Source: Aedes albopictus (lineage: Eukaryota > Arthropoda > Insecta > Diptera > Culicidae). Taken from it: DNA of 64,000 bases. The stretch lies in contig NC_085138.1 in the NCBI RefSeq assembly GCF_035046485.1, positions 43,993,464-44,057,463 on the forward strand. Reading direction: 5' to 3'. Position 1 is the stretch's first letter; each line of letters begins with the position of its first letter. Positions 41,560 through 54,203 of the stretch are shown here, in pieces. The notes below the pieces were generated by a model. That model was not told where the DNA came from and searched no databases. It worked only from the letters and a program-made list of their open reading frames with translations. The position numbers and the translations under genes were made by a program.

Positions 41560-42067
41560 CGAACGGTGTGTGGTGGCGGTCAGGGCTTAAAATTGTCGAT
41601 GGTGCTTCAATAAGCTCAGCTTCACTACTGTTACTCACGAAGGCCAAGTCAAGTAGACGACGGTTAAAATTTGATACATCACAGATTTGTTGTAGTCCGC
41701 TCGAAATCATGTTTTCGGTGAGGATCAACTCTTGTTCTGAAGAAGCATTCGACGGCAGATAACCTTCAACGTCATCGTCATACGACCATGAGAGGCGAGA
41801 AAGGTTGTAGTCACCGAGAATAACGATCGAGTCGTTGCTAGCAGCATTTTGCACAATCTGGTGTACACAATCGGAGTGCGCAACAAATTTTCCCGTGTCG
41901 CTATTGGGCCTCAAGTAGATGCCACATACATATACAGATTTATGCGCTAGCGAGATTTTCACTACAACCTGTTCTAGTGATTCACTGCCTGCAAGGTGGA
42001 CAGGTGCACTAAACAGTGAGCTTTTGACTGCAATGAGAGTTCCAACCCTGCAAGGCGTTGCTTCCAA
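41474..42067 (-). pseudogene. Endonuclease fragment of the Jockey/CR1-group LINE
   Basis: Frame with GTLIAVKSSL, VVVKISLAHKSVYVCGIYLR, IVILGDYNLSRLSW (the conserved G-D-Y-N block) and LSPDRHHTPFVVCTF (the S-D-H-x-P-like C-terminal block). The N-terminal 60-80 residues, with the first catalytic asparagine and glutamate, are missing by 5' truncation at about 42067. Overlaps the polymerase frame by the length of the frameshift zone. Confidence 0.85.
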
Positions 42068-42840
42068 AGCGTCGCATTCGTTTTCAAAGCGTCGCTTCTG
42101 CGGACAAAAGCGTCGCGGTTACATCTTTGACATATATTATGCTTTTGGTTGAAATCCGAAGTGACCAGCGGTGCGAAAATTGATTTTTAACCTACTTAGA
42201 AATGTCCCAACTCAATTTGGATTAGTGCATATTGTAGCTCTTAATTAGTTTTATGATGCGCAACAGAAAAAAAAAAAGATTCAAGTTTACTTCGCAGCTG
42301 CAGCTTCGCATATGCTGCAAGTGACGACTTCGATTTGGTGGTGCGACGATAATAAGCTGAGTGACAGCGAGACAGTTTTCCGGGAACGGAGTATTTCAAC
42401 CGGACGTCGCACAATTGAGTCGCGACGTCACCCAACTCACGACGTTTTCGAATCAGGTCAAAAGTAGTGCGCATCCTTCCCCTTATTGTCAGCAACCCAG
42501 CACAATAGAAGCCGAAAAACTGTTACATTATGTTTGGAAAAGCGTCTGAGAAAATTCTGGCTCACTGGATTGGGCAAAACTTCCAGCCAGTATGATAAAG
42601 TGCGCAAATACCGAAAAAATGAATTTTCCTTTAAAAACGCCTATTTTTGCTTACTTTTGTTACTTCATATCAATTAGTCGTTGTAAAATCACTCGGAAAA
42701 TCCATTTCCCACGCTCGGAGTACATTGAAAGTTGATTTCTCATATCATATATACCCACTGGCTGGTATGGTACTGGATATCTTCCGGTACTAAAACGTTT
42801 TAGTACAATTTTGATTTACTGGCTGGTGTGGTACTGGATA
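42068..42840. other. No recognisable gene
   Basis: Short direct repeats CAAAGCGTCGC (42065-42115, three variants) and a duplicated ACTGGCTGGTRTGGTACTGG (42746 and 42820). The minus frame at 42241-42495 is not recognised. Confidence 0.4.
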
Positions 42841-42977
42841 CCCATGTAACATTTTCTTGTCAAATAAACTAGGAGAGGTTCTTAAAACCATCATAAAACC
42901 AAAATAAAGAGTATCACGTATTATGACAGTTTTAAAAACCTCTACAAGACTAATTGGCCATCAAAATGTTACTTGGG
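42841..42977. mobile_element. Small MITE, CCCAAGTAACATTTT family, copy 4
   Basis: Ends CCCATGTAACATTTT and AAAATGTTACTTGGG, inverted; orientation opposite to the copy at 13343. The interior matches all other copies. Confidence 0.8.
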
Positions 42978-44885
42978 TAACTTCTTTTGGCTTACTACAT
43001 TATATAAATCCTACCTAGAATAAATAATTACACGTGGAATGAGTTACAAGTGAGTTTGTATGATTCGGCTTATATCTAACATGCAAAATTTGTTATTCTA
43101 GTTATATAACCCAAAATTAAGAAAACCTATAGGGACGAATTTTGTTTGGTGAAAGGCTACTGGAATTTTGTAAGAGTATAATTGAATAAGGCTTCACAAT
43201 TGTGTATTATAATAATGGAATAATTACAGCTAAAGCGTATCCTCGAAGCTCAAAAACAATTGTGTTTGGGACTGCTATAAGAACTTTAGTGACAACAGTC
43301 ACGGTAGAATGTGTGTCAACAATATGTCCACACTTCAAGGTTTACATTGTGCATTGAGGCATCTCTACGCGAACGAATGTCTTGCAAATAAAAACTGACC
43401 TCACGTGCCCTAGAAATGTCGAGTCATCATCGTTGTTTTTAATATCATCAGTGCCGATGTACTCGCAAGTTTGTGTACGCATGCTCCAATCTAATTTACC
43501 AAGCGTAATTTGTCACGATGGGCGACGATTACCGAAACCAGACGTGACGTAGATCTCTTTACTAGACCTTTAGGACCTGGAAACGTCTCCCATCGGTCAA
43601 TTTTTAGATGCTATCTTGATAGTCACTATGGCGCGTGCTCGCCAAAACCCTGCGCTGGAAATGAAGTGCACCAATAAGAAAAGAATCGAAATAAGGCCGG
43701 ACCGAAATCGTGAGTGGTGAAATCCATTTTCGGGACAGACGCCTCGACCTTCGATTGGCTAAAGAGTCGCAATTCTGAATTGTCGCTATAAATCAACGCA
43801 GCTCAGCACCCCAATCTCCAACTGCTGCAATTTTCAGACTCGATGATACGAGGAAGTTCGGTGCGGTGTTATGGATATGGTAGGTGCGGTTCACGATGCA
43901 ATCACCGAAGATTGAACAAACAGTCGCCAGCCTGACCTAGCCCCTAAACCGAAAACCGAGGCGGAATTTATTGTCCATATCTGTTTTCGGATCATAAACT
44001 TCGCTTAGCGACTGAGCCTGAGCGAGCTTCCTCGAATCAGCTGTAATTTGCTGAATCGATTGGCCTTGACAGAGCAACCAGCGGGCCGAATGCAGTCGGC
44101 AAAAAAACCGGGGTGGAGTAACCAAGAGCACAAATTGCAACGAAAGGACATTGGCAGAGGTCGTTTTGGTCGTGATTGAGGACGGAAAAGCGGCCTATGA
44201 ATTTCATGATCAAAGTCACGCCTACAGATATGCGCGCGGGAGGAAAATCATTTGACGTGGACTGCGGGTGATCATTTATTATGCGCGCAACCAAGCGAGG
44301 ATCAACGACGAGCGGCGAAAATAGTGCGGGTTGGTACGTCGTCGTCACCGTGAATGCCGACGAGCTATATCAATCAAGTCACAGTTTGATTGGGGAAGCT
44401 TAAGTTATACTATTGATGGAAGGTCGATGAAGGTCGACATTGCGGTTGCCACGGTTCGGCTGGAATGGTCGCGCGGTGTAGATTTGATACCAGAGGAAAA
44501 AAAATCTGCCGCTAGGAAGTTGTTAACAGCTAAATGTTAATGGCGAGTGGTTAAATGTCCGGAAGATGAATTCAATCATAACAAATTACTTTAAAATCAA
44601 TGATTAAATTCAAGGTAAAACAAGAAGGAAGATATCAATATGAATAATCCATACTAATCCTAGCATATTATTTTCTGCTATTTGACTTAATTTCAATGCT
44701 TAGGTGCTTTTTCTGAAGTTCGAAGTTTCATAATTTTGAAATTTATATAGAATATGGTCAAGTCCAAGGGCAAGGGAGGGGTTTTGGGGGTTAAACCCCT
44801 TTTATTGCTTATGTTCCATACACGGTTTAGGGACAAAACGTCGAAAACAAGTTATATAAGCTAATAGTGAGTTTTTGATACTTAT
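42978..44885. other. Apparently unique DNA with a promoter-like stretch
   Basis: No gene recognised. At 43752-43759 GATTGGCT (inverted CCAAT) stands about 30 bp before TATAAAT at 43787-43793. This could be a host promoter but no downstream coding exon was found. Open frames at 43937-44348 (minus) and 44331-44540 are unrecognised. Confidence 0.3.
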
Positions 44886-44898
44886 AAAGGAACCTCGC

Positions 44899-45181
44899 GG
44901 GCCCATATAGCCGAGGCGGTAAACGCACGGGTATTCAGCATGACCATGCTGAGGGTGACGGGTTCGATTCCCGGTCGGTCCAGGATCTTTTCGTAAAGGA
45001 AATTTCCTTGACTTCCTTGGGCATAGAGTATATTCGTGCCTGCTACACGATATACACATGCAAAATGGTCATTGGCAGAGGAAGCTCTCAGTTAAAAACT
45101 GTGGAAGTGCTCATAGAACACTAAGCTGAGAAGCAGGCTTTGTCCCAGTGAGGACGTTACGCCAAGAAGAAGAAGAAGAAG
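44899..45181 (+). mobile_element. Feilai-like tRNA-derived SINE, full length
   Basis: Perfect 13-bp duplication AAAGGAACCTCGC at 44886-44898 and 45182-45194. The head has an A-box-like TAGCCGAGGCGGTAAACGC and B box GGTTCGATTCC, the body contains GGCAGAGGAAGCTCTCAG and AAGCTGAGAAGCAGGCTTTG, and the tail is (AGA)n. This matches my memory of the Aedes Feilai SINE. It is not a tRNA gene, since the tRNA part continues into a body and tail. The exact duplication indicates a fairly recent insertion. Confidence 0.9.
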
Positions 45182-45194
45182 AAAGGAACCTCGC

Positions 45195-46690
45195 AAGCGG
45201 TCAAATATAAAATTGAACCAAACCCATGCATGCGAAACAGCAGAGCACGGCTTTTTCGATAGTCTTATGAACGTTAGCTGATAGGATCATAAATGGTGAA
45301 AAAAATGTGCACGCAAATGGTTAAATCTCAACCGTTACAGAGTAATTGAACTTTACATGTTTTTGACTTTGTTTTCCTCAAACTGGCTATAACTTGAAAA
45401 TGGTCAAACTTATCGCAGCTTTTTAGCCCTCATTCGAAAGTTTATTAAATTTTCTACTAAAAGGATATTTCAATCTATTGGTTAAGTAGAATAACTTAGT
45501 TTTCTTGAGCAAATAAGCTCGAAGGTATTGTTTTTGCCTTTCTCGTACACTAAGTGTACTGAAAAGGCACATGTTCACTCCAAAAATCACTTTTTAATAG
45601 AAGGCCCAGAGGGTCGAGTCATGGAGGTGAAAGCAAATGCATGACAGCACCACGTTGGGTTTGTTTCGAGCTAGGATTGAAGGATGAATTTTTGAGAAAG
45701 CTTAAAGAATGTTGGATTTGATTATTGGTTGAATCGGGTGAGATCTTTCTGATTTCCTTATTGATGTTCTTATGACATTTTGTTCATTAAACTTGACCAT
45801 GCAATTGGGAGAGATCAGTAGTGTTTTTCGTTTCAGAGAGCGAGTTTAGGCGATTAAGCCTAGGTATTAGGGCCATGACACGGATCAAATACCTGTGTTC
45901 CATCCTAGGACTCTAAGGACCAAGGGGTAACATTTACCTTCTTAGCAACGTCACCCCCACCAATTTTTCACGTAGTTAGCTTTCTATACAAAACTGAGCG
46001 GTTGGTACGAGATGTCCCCGTTTAATGGTTTTATTGTATAATCAATAACGCTGCACAGTAGGCCTGACCGATTTAATGCTTCTAATGCATTTTCGATGTA
46101 CTGCAAGCATTAATAATGACAAGAAAAATTAGAGAAGCAGTCGATTCTATCATTTTCCAGGATTCTTTCAATAAATGGCTGTGTATGTGTAGACTAGACT
46201 AGACTAGACTAGAAGGCCCGGAGGGTCGAGTCACCTATACCAATCAACTCAGCTCGACGAATTGAGATGATGTCTGTGTGTTATATTGGGAAAATAAAAC
46301 TCACATCACTTTTTGGCAGTAAACCTCATTGGTCATTCAATTTGAGCACGTAAGTTTTCTTGCAGTGCTCCTCGTTGTTGAGTTGCTTATCTCTATGGAG
46401 ATTCATTTCAAAGTGCATGCATAAACTACTCCATGCAAAGTTTAAACAGATGAATAACAGCAAAATTGATTGATTGTCTTTATTAAAGAGACTTTCAGCA
46501 ATAACAGAAAAAGTTACATTGGGCAAGTTTTACACATAATTTTCATACAAATAAATGCTAGAAAAGCATTTTCGTATCTGATGGCAAAGTTTGTGTGTCA
46601 TTTAACGTTTCACTTATTTTAGCGTGACTAAGCAAACCGAACTTTTATCCAGGCACACACTGATCATTTTGGAGGTTTGGCAGCAGCCTG
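45195..46690. other. Non-coding spacer with dispersed mosquito repeats
   Basis: Contains GTACACTAAGTGTAC (about 45545), AGAAGGCCCAGAGGGTCGAG (about 45600) and its variant at 46211, an (ACTAG)n run at 46190-46212, and a copy of the GTCTTTATTAAAGAGACTTT block at 46474. No coding exon is recognised. Confidence 0.45.
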
Positions 46691-47446
46691 GCTGCTGTCA
46701 AATTGCAGTCCGCAATCCTCAGGTGTACAAACTAAATCGCATAAAAGTGAAAACAAACTCGTTCAAATGTACACACAAACTCGCATAAGCTAGAATCATT
46801 AACGTTGGCATATTACGATGTGATATGTGATAACAATAAAAGAGGTACTGTTGGAGTGCCAAAAAGCTACAAGAAAATGAAAAGTTATCATTATGGTTAC
46901 GAAACATGTTGCTAAGCCATCATTTTTGTTTTGTTGACCTGATAATTAACAATGGGGGGTGCTAGCAAGAGAGGAGTAGTGGTAACTGTGCGGGAAATCA
47001 TGCTACAACATTTTTATCTATAGATAGCCTGCCGAACACGTACAGCGCACGGAATGTCAAGTGGATTCCAACAAGCACTGAGGGGAGTTATAGAATGTCA
47101 TGACAATTAATCAGTGTGTTTCATAAGTAGTGTTTGGTGAGTGTGAAGTGCGGCTCGATAATCCAATGGTTATTAGTTCGATATTTAGGCGACCATTTTT
47201 TTTTTTATTTCGAATATTTTAAGTCGCATAAGATGCTATATTATGTCGCAATAGTGCAAACCGTGCATCGCATAAGTTATCGCTTCAAGTAAATAGCGTC
47301 ATTATTTTTTCGGCAATGCACGTATAGCGCCTCTACTTTTGTACGCATAAGGCGCTTTTACTGCATCTTTTGCGATGTAACTTTACCGCATAAAAGTACG
47401 TATAACATGAACATAAACTTTATTATACGTGAAAATTGGTTGTCCG
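46690..47446 (-). repeat. Non-coding dispersed repeat with GCATAAG words, copy 2
   Basis: Inverted relative to copies 1 and 3. Contiguous over the point where copy 3 carries the Transib-like insert: 47117-47137 reads, on the minus strand, CCAAACACTACTTATGAAAC, the empty-site equivalent. Ends near GGTTGTCCGAGG at 47446. Non-coding. Confidence 0.7.
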
Positions 47447-48439
47447 AGGCTTTTTCGATAATCTGATGTGCGGTAAGCAGAGAAACAGTCTCCAACCGTA
47501 TCTGTACCGAAAGTATCTCGGAACCGGCTCCGGGTGCCTCGCCGAAAGTGAACCAAACCATTTCATGAGCATATCAAGTCACCGTTTTTTCAATAACCTG
47601 TATGGGTCAGCATTGTGTGGGAAATTAACAAATTAATCGCACCAATCTCTATGACATTTCCCCGAATTCCGAGCCGGTCAAGAAAATACGGAGTCGTGAG
47701 TTCTAATCCCACCAGAACACGTTTTTTCACAATTTCATCTCTCAATTTGCCAACATTCTGTGTCTTTTAATTTTCAAGTTTTTCCCACTACGTTTCGATG
47801 CAGCAGCAAATTGGTACAAGCCTGTAAAGGGCCAAACATAGACATGTGATCTGAGATTGTGAAAAATATTTATATCTCGGCTTGTAATTATTGTTTTCGT
47901 ATTTTTTCCTCCCCGCTGTTTTGTCCCCAACAAAAAAAACGGGATTGTGTCATTAGCAGCTACCAGTTGGGATAAAGAGTACACCCGATTCTTTTTTTGC
48001 ACAAGTCGTTTTTTTTTTGCTATAACTCAGTCAATGCTGAACCAATTGACCTGGATTTTTGTAGACTGATAGTACTGACATGTGTGCAAAATTTCATGAG
48101 AATCGGTTCAAAATTTACCGAGTTATTGCAAAAACCAGACCCATGCAAAAAATAATCTGGTGTAATCGCCGCGTCTCCTTTGTTGCTTGTTTTGTGTCTC
48201 TTTTGTCCGACAATTTTCTTCACTAATCATACGATAAATTTACCTAAATCCTGCAGAAATAAATGTTACTTAGCAGTACATTGAAACAAAATAAACTGCA
48301 AAACACAAAAAGTGCACCAAACTTTGATCTTGGAATATTTATAAATACGATAAATATCAAGATCAAAATCAATCACCGCAACGCACCTTTCTTAGGTGAT
48401 CTACCCACGTTACGGGTTGAAATTAATTGGAGATGATAT
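47447..48439. other. No recognisable gene
   Basis: A stretch at 48005-48130 (CTATAACTCAGTCAATGCTG ... ATCGGTTCAAAATTTACCGA) resembles the arms of the TA-type MITE at 35577 without the outer ends. GATATTTATAAATAC-like short palindromes near 48335. No coding exon. Confidence 0.4.
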
Positions 48440-48790
48440 ATGAAGATTTTTTTAAAGCTTCAGGAATTTCTTCTAAAACTTTTCACAAATTCTTCAAAAA
48501 ATTCTTCACAAATCCATCAGCAATTGTTTCGAAAATTCTTGCCTGGGTTTCTCCAAGAACTTTTTGTGAAATTCCCTCACTGATTCCTGCAGAAATTCCC
48601 ACGATTTTTTGGAATTGGATTTGTTGTTATATCAGAAATATCTCCTGCGATATTTCAAGAGATACCTGTCAACATTGTTCAGATGTTCCCTAGAGGAAAG
48701 AAGAAGTTATTCCAGAAATTGTTTAAAAATACCGAAGAATTCTTCAAGGCAAGATAATAGTTTCAAGAAATACCTTAAGAAAAACTCCTG
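48440..48790 (+). repeat. Degenerate 12-bp array, forward
   Basis: TTCCTGCAGAAATTCC-like units immediately before a LINE fragment. Confidence 0.6.
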
Positions 48791-48794
48791 GAGA

Positions 48795-50525
48795 TGCCTG
48801 AAGATCAATGGAGCGCCATCAAGAACGCCTTCATCGCCACCGGCGAGAATAATTTGGATGAGAGACGCTCCCGGGGAAAGCAGTAGTGGATAACAAATGA
48901 TATCTGGAGCAAGATAGATGCGTGAAGAATCGCCAAAGCCGCGATAGACCGAGCGAAAACACGAGGAGCCAAAGCCGTAACCCGCCAGTGCTATTCGGCT
49001 CTCGAGAAGGAAGTGAAACGCTCATGTTGGAGGGACAAAAGAGCGAGAGCGGACTACGTAACCGACGAAGGAGAGAAAGTCGCAAATACCGGCGACATTC
49101 GTCTCCTCTACGATGAGGAGATATAAACAGCCATCCGTAGCATGGAATCGAACAAAGCCCTGGGCCCCTGGGGTCGATCGCATATCAGCCGAGATGCTGA
49201 AAGCTTACCCCGTATCTGCATAACAATCAATTATTCTGAAACATATGGAAAACCGCGACATTTCCGGTCGACTGGATGCAAGGCGTCTTAGTGAAGGTGG
49301 CCAAAAGGGTGACCTGACTGTATGCTATAATTGGCGGGGCATCATGTTACTGTGTATCGTTCTCAAAGTCCTCTGCAAAGCTATCCTTAACCGGATACAG
49401 TTGAAGATTGACGCAACTCCCCGACGGCAGCAAGAAGGATTTCGTGCCGGACGATCATGTATGGACCATATCATCCTGGAGCAAATCAATGAATTCCAAG
49501 AGTCTCTCTACCTGGTGTTCATTGATTACGAAAAAGCTCTCGACCGTCTCAATCACAAAAACATGTGAGAAGCCCTCAGGCGCAAGGGTGTCCCTGAGAA
49601 AATCATCGGCCTCATTGAAGCACAGTACAGAGCATTTCCGTGCAGAGTACTGCATAACGGTGTTTTGTCCGATCCCATCCGTGTCTTTGCTGGAGTGAAG
49701 CAAGGAATTGTAAACTATCACCGCTACTATTCCTCATCATAGTCGACGAGATCGGTAGGTGCGATTGATCATGAACCTAATCGTGGGTTGCTGTGGCAGC
49801 TCATTACTATGCAGCACCAAAATTGCTTCGAACTGGCTGATGACGTTGCTCTGCTAGCTCAATAGCGCTCTGATATGCAGATCAAGCTCGATGATAATGA
49901 TCTTGCCCATCGCTCCCCAGTGGCAGGTCTTACCATCAACGTAAACAAGAACAAATATATGCATGTAAACACGTTCAACCCTTCTGGCTTCCGATGGCGG
50001 CACCAAGATCGACATAGGTGCACGGATCATAAAGCCGTCTTTGTGCTGGTTTGGCGAGTTGAAATGTATGGAAAAACAGTCGGATTAGTCAAAGCACCAA
50101 AATCCGAATTATCATCTTAAACGTGAAATCTGTGCTGCTGTACACCAGTGAAACCTGGTGTGTATCAGTGCACTCAACGGCTGCAGGTCTTCATCAATAG
50201 ATATCTTCAGTATATAATTCGTGCATGATGGCCCCACAACTGGATATCCAACGTGGAGCTCCATTATCGATGTCACCAAAAGCCGATAGCGACAGAATTC
50301 GGCAGCGATATTGAAGGTGGGTCGTCCGTCGTCCATACTCTACGCAGGGGCGAGATCGATATCTGCAAACAAGCGTTAGTTTGGAACCCAGCAAGACATC
50401 GCACCAGAGGCATACCCAGAGGCTCATGGCGGCAAGCATGGCGGTGCATTCTCAACAACGAAATATATAAAGCAAGTCGATTGAAATATGACCTGGCCAC
50501 AGGTCAAGGCGACTGGAAGTAAGTA
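48795..50525 (+). mobile_element. Decayed RTE/L1-like LINE, second family
   Basis: Broken frames give WSAIKNAFIATGENNLDERR, RQCYSALEKEVKRSCWRDKR and MESNKALG (linker and start of polymerase), KGDLTVCYNWRGIMLLCIVL, QQEGFRAGRSCMDHIILEQI, YLVFIDYEKALDRLNHKNM (motif A), AGVKQGIV (motif B) and FELADDVALLAQ (catalytic box as LADD, with a stop just after). The C-terminal part is recognisable as far as LYTSETWCVSV. Different from the RTE family at 1-3.2 kb. No intact frame, no ends found. Confidence 0.75.
49245..49568 (+). pseudogene. Reverse transcriptase fragment of the second LINE family
   Basis: Best preserved part of the decayed LINE: 107 residues covering the N-W-R-G-I block, the G-F-R-A-G-R-S-C block and motif A (FIDYEKAL). 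Note that the usual KAFDR has become KALDR. Stop at 49568 follows NHKNM. The catalytic aspartate of motif A is still present, but the copy cannot be functional. Confidence 0.75.
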
Positions 50526-52737
50526 GTAAGTATTCCCCTGAATGGATTAATCCGTGGTTAATGTCGAACTTTCTTCTCAAAATCGTGTTCTGCAATTATG
50601 TTGTATAAACATAAATCATACCAGTCACACGAATTTCTTCGTAGAAGACCATAAACATATGGTTGCAACAATGTCAAAAATTTGGAAATATGCCTTCATG
50701 CACACAATGTTGCCGACATGGGGAGGGTCGACCTCAATATATTGAGGTGGTTGTTACTTAATTGCGGCACCGAACGTCTTCTGAACTTTAGCCGACTGCT
50801 CGGAAATAAATAACCCGAATTATACATTATGATTAGCAGCAATTCGGCGGTAATCGCAAAAGTAATGATAATTTTATTGTTGTTCACACTCGTCATCAGG
50901 GCCACCCTGGAGGCAAACCACAGCATAATCGGACCTGGATCAAACAAAATTGTGCAAGGTTAATCATCATTACCGGTGTGTATGTAGTTTGATTTATCAA
51001 AGCTGGAAAACAACGGAAAAAATAAACTTTTGACGTTTCCAAACAACTGCACTGGCAGCGGGTTCATTACGAGACAAGCCAAGATCGGGACCCATTCCAG
51101 CCATTCCAAGAGTAAACAAGCCTCGAAATGAACGAAAATTACGACGGCCACTACAATAAATTTTTATCGCAAACTTCAACCACGACCAACAACGTTGAAA
51201 ACGACGACGGACGGCGGCTTGCGCTCGAGATCCGATTGTGGATTGCTCAAAGGAATCAGGTTAATAAGTACGTCCTTGTGCCCTCAGCAGAGTCCGCTGA
51301 CCGGCCAAGAGCGGGTATCAGTTGCAACTCTGGGATGCGAATTTCTCCGAATTCACGGAAACGGCATTTTTCTGTTAGTGAAACAGACAAATAAAATTAA
51401 ATTGGAGCGAGCGGTGAGTCTCACAGCTTGCTTGTCGATCAATCGGACAAACGCAAACGGTCAGAATTTACCGTCGTAAAAATAAAGATTAATTAATTAA
51501 GCCATACGACGATTGGAGCAAGACCAAAGCACTTTGTGACCAGGCGCGGAATGGATGGAATTGTAATATTGACTCAGGAAACGGTGAGGACCCTGTTGAA
51601 TTGAGTAATACAAATAGTCGAAAATTAATTTGTCCATGGAAAGCAAATCTTTCAGTTATTTTGTTGTAATTTATCAGGCATCCTTGACGCCTTCCGAAAA
51701 AGGCATTCGATTTCTCTTCGTACCGTTCTTCGTTCCTAATCTGACCAGTATCAACTTTTTGTTTTGACCTTTTTTCAGACTGCACTACGACTAGTGTTGC
51801 GGATATAGCAACGAGGTTATGATGTAACGATTAATAAACGTAGCTGGCGATGCGAAAAAAAATGTCATTACTTCAAGGACTTTCACGAGAAACAAAAGCT
51901 AGAAAAACTATCTCAAACCTAAATAAGAAAAAACCTTATCCGAACGTTTGTCCTCGAAAACGACCAACAATCCACAGTGCGCAAAAACCAACCAAAACCG
52001 ACAAAGAATTCTATATCTTTTGTTCCAAGTGGCATCGAACATCGAACTAAACCATTTTCGAATGTAAAAAGCCTGGGGAATGGATTGAGACTGGTTCAAC
52101 CACCGCACGCGACGGCAAATCGCTCTACGGGGCTACTTTCGGCTCCAAATCACTTATATTTCAAAGAAATGTTATAGTTTTCGCATCGCCAATGAGACTT
52201 TTCGGTATTACTTGAGGTATCTATCATTGTCGTAAGTTTGTTCAAACACCCCATTTTGCCCAATTCCCTTATATTAGTATATTATCAGTAGTTCTAATTG
52301 TTTGTCTAGCTTTTTAGCATAATTTAATGCGATACTGATTTCAAAATGTTCAGATATAATATTCAAATTGATGTAAACTCCCTGGGCCACATGTTGCAAA
52401 GTAACCAGAGCCATTCAGCCTCAATTCCCCTATATTACGATATTCCTATAAAAAACGATTTTTTCAAGGCTTTTTCGACTTACTTCGCATAATATAAGAT
52501 GCTCAAGAGAATTCCTATTGACCCCCCCCCCCAGTGATCTTATAAGAATCTCGACTGTACCTTCAACCTACACCGTGCCAAAATACCAAAAGTTTCATGG
52601 CGTACTATGGATTATTTTAGATTTCGAAGTTTAACCGAGCGATCTTGTACTCTTGGAGTCCAATGACTGGTCCAATCACCTCACGGCACGAATGATTGCA
52701 TTTTTTGATCGTGACTTCCTACAATAACCCAAACAAA
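50526..52737. other. Apparently unique DNA without recognised gene
   Basis: No family recognised. 51120-51480 is CpG-richer and non-repetitive; 52250-52560 is AT-rich with a poly-C run near 52524. Confidence 0.4.
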
Positions 52738-53702
52738 CAATATGCACGTATAATGAAGTTTATGTTCATGTTATACGTACTTTTATGCGGTAAAGTTACA
52801 TCGCATAAGATGCAGTAAAAGTGGCTTATGCGTACAAAAGTGGAGGTACTATTCGTGCATTGATGGAAAAATTATAACGCTATATGACTTCAGGCGATAT
52901 CTTATGCGATGAACGGTGTGCACTATTGCGACGTAATATAGCATCTTATGCGACTTAATAATAATAAAAAAAAAAAACAATTCTAATCACCTCAGTATCG
53001 AACTAAGAACCTTTGGATTTTTGAGCCACATTTCACACTTGACACTAAACACCACTGCACACTGGGCCATGAGCGCGATCTAGCAAGTAAAAACCTCTAG
53101 CACTTTTGGATTGCATTTTCTTGAGTTGGTGTCTTCGGAGACTTGTGTTTATTTTGCCTGTACTTTAATGTGGTGATGAAAGTTAGTTGGTAATTTTGCC
53201 GCATAGGTGGCGCTGCGATACTAACTTTTTTGTCTTACGTCCTAGAGGTTTCCCGTCTTCTGCAAAGTTGTAGAGCGTGCAAAAATAAGTAAAAACACCG
53301 AAGACACCAAAGTTGTGTGACTTCAAATAACAAAGTTATATGAAAAATAGTAAAATTTAACAGAAATTAACTTTTTTATTATTATTTTTAATGTTATTAG
53401 CATATGTATCACTTTTCACACCTCACACACCTCAATCAAAGTAGCCTGCATCTGATGATACCAACTTTACAATTCTTCGGTGCATTTATAATGGTGTTTT
53501 AGCAAAATAGTAAAAATTACTATGATTTTTACAAGCAGATTTTTTAAAAAGTTGCAAAATTTTATAAATGCTTTAAAATGCACCACTTAAGGTCTTCCAG
53601 ATCTGAAACTTTACCGAAGGTATAATTTGGTGTTTTTGAGATATCTGGATTGAAATAATCAGTGTATTTTCAAGCAGTTACAACAATTTATTTAACCATA
53701 TC

Positions 53703-54203
53703 CTATTTCAAAAGCAGTTGAACCGCTTCTGGAAATTGTAACATTTCATTAGCTTTGTAAATCTTATGGAGGGTTATCACCGGATCAGAGGTCAACAACA
53801 GACGATTGAATACGTCCGTTATATCCGCCAAACGGCTGAACTGGCGAGAATGGTGTTCACGAAACTTTCTGACCGATTTGTTCCGTCTTTCTTGTGCTTC
53901 TTCAGATAGAAGGCCAATCGGAGCTTTGCAATGGCTAATAATCGTTGATCCATGTACTAGGATTCTGTGCACCGATGGTGATAGAGGGTAAAAGTCATAA
54001 AGATGAACAAACAGCTGCCTTGTTTCTTCTGCATAAAATTCAAATTTGTTGACGTCGATTTCCAACTTTGACGATAGTGCGCAAAGAATTAAAGCGAATC
54101 GATGAATGATTTCCTTGTCAATGCCAGTTATTCTGGCCGTTGTCAATAGTATCGATTGTTGTTTGATATAGCTATGACACTTACAGGGTAAAACCATAAT
54201 CAA
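53703..54203 (-). pseudogene. C-terminal fragment of a Transib/RAG1-like transposase
   Basis: 166 residues without a stop. SPSVHRILVHGSTII (about 77-91), then APIGLLSEEAQERRNKSVRK (about 94-113), FREHHSRQFSR and FNRLLLTSDPVIT. In Transib transposases and in RAG1 the third catalytic acid lies in the corresponding S-E-x-x-x-E-x-x-N-K block; here the glutamates are kept. Nothing corresponding to the two catalytic aspartates or the N-terminal zinc region is present, because the remaining loop is too short. The first residues may be intron or 5' junction rather than a true start. Recognition is from memory of the family signature and should be confirmed with a profile search. Confidence 0.7.

Larger units (their letters stand above)
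39321..42067 (-). mobile_element. Jockey/CR1-group LINE, 5'-truncated
   Basis: Minus-strand non-LTR retrotransposon of about 2.75 kb. The 3' end carries (AATA)n on the minus strand (39321-39342), a simple tail typical of CR1/Jockey-like elements. The 5' end falls inside the endonuclease domain. Only one clear frame break (near 41515) separates endonuclease from reverse transcriptase, so this copy is moderately young. Clade within the group is uncertain. Confidence 0.85.

Noticed and set aside
44901..44985. Sequence resembling a tRNA gene
   Set aside because: It continues into a SINE body and tail with flanking target duplication, so it is the promoter part of a Feilai-like SINE.
53703..54203. 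Host gene interpretation of the 166-residue frame
   Set aside because: It lies in the loop of a foldback element with a 5-bp duplication and carries a Transib-type motif, so it is a transposon remnant.
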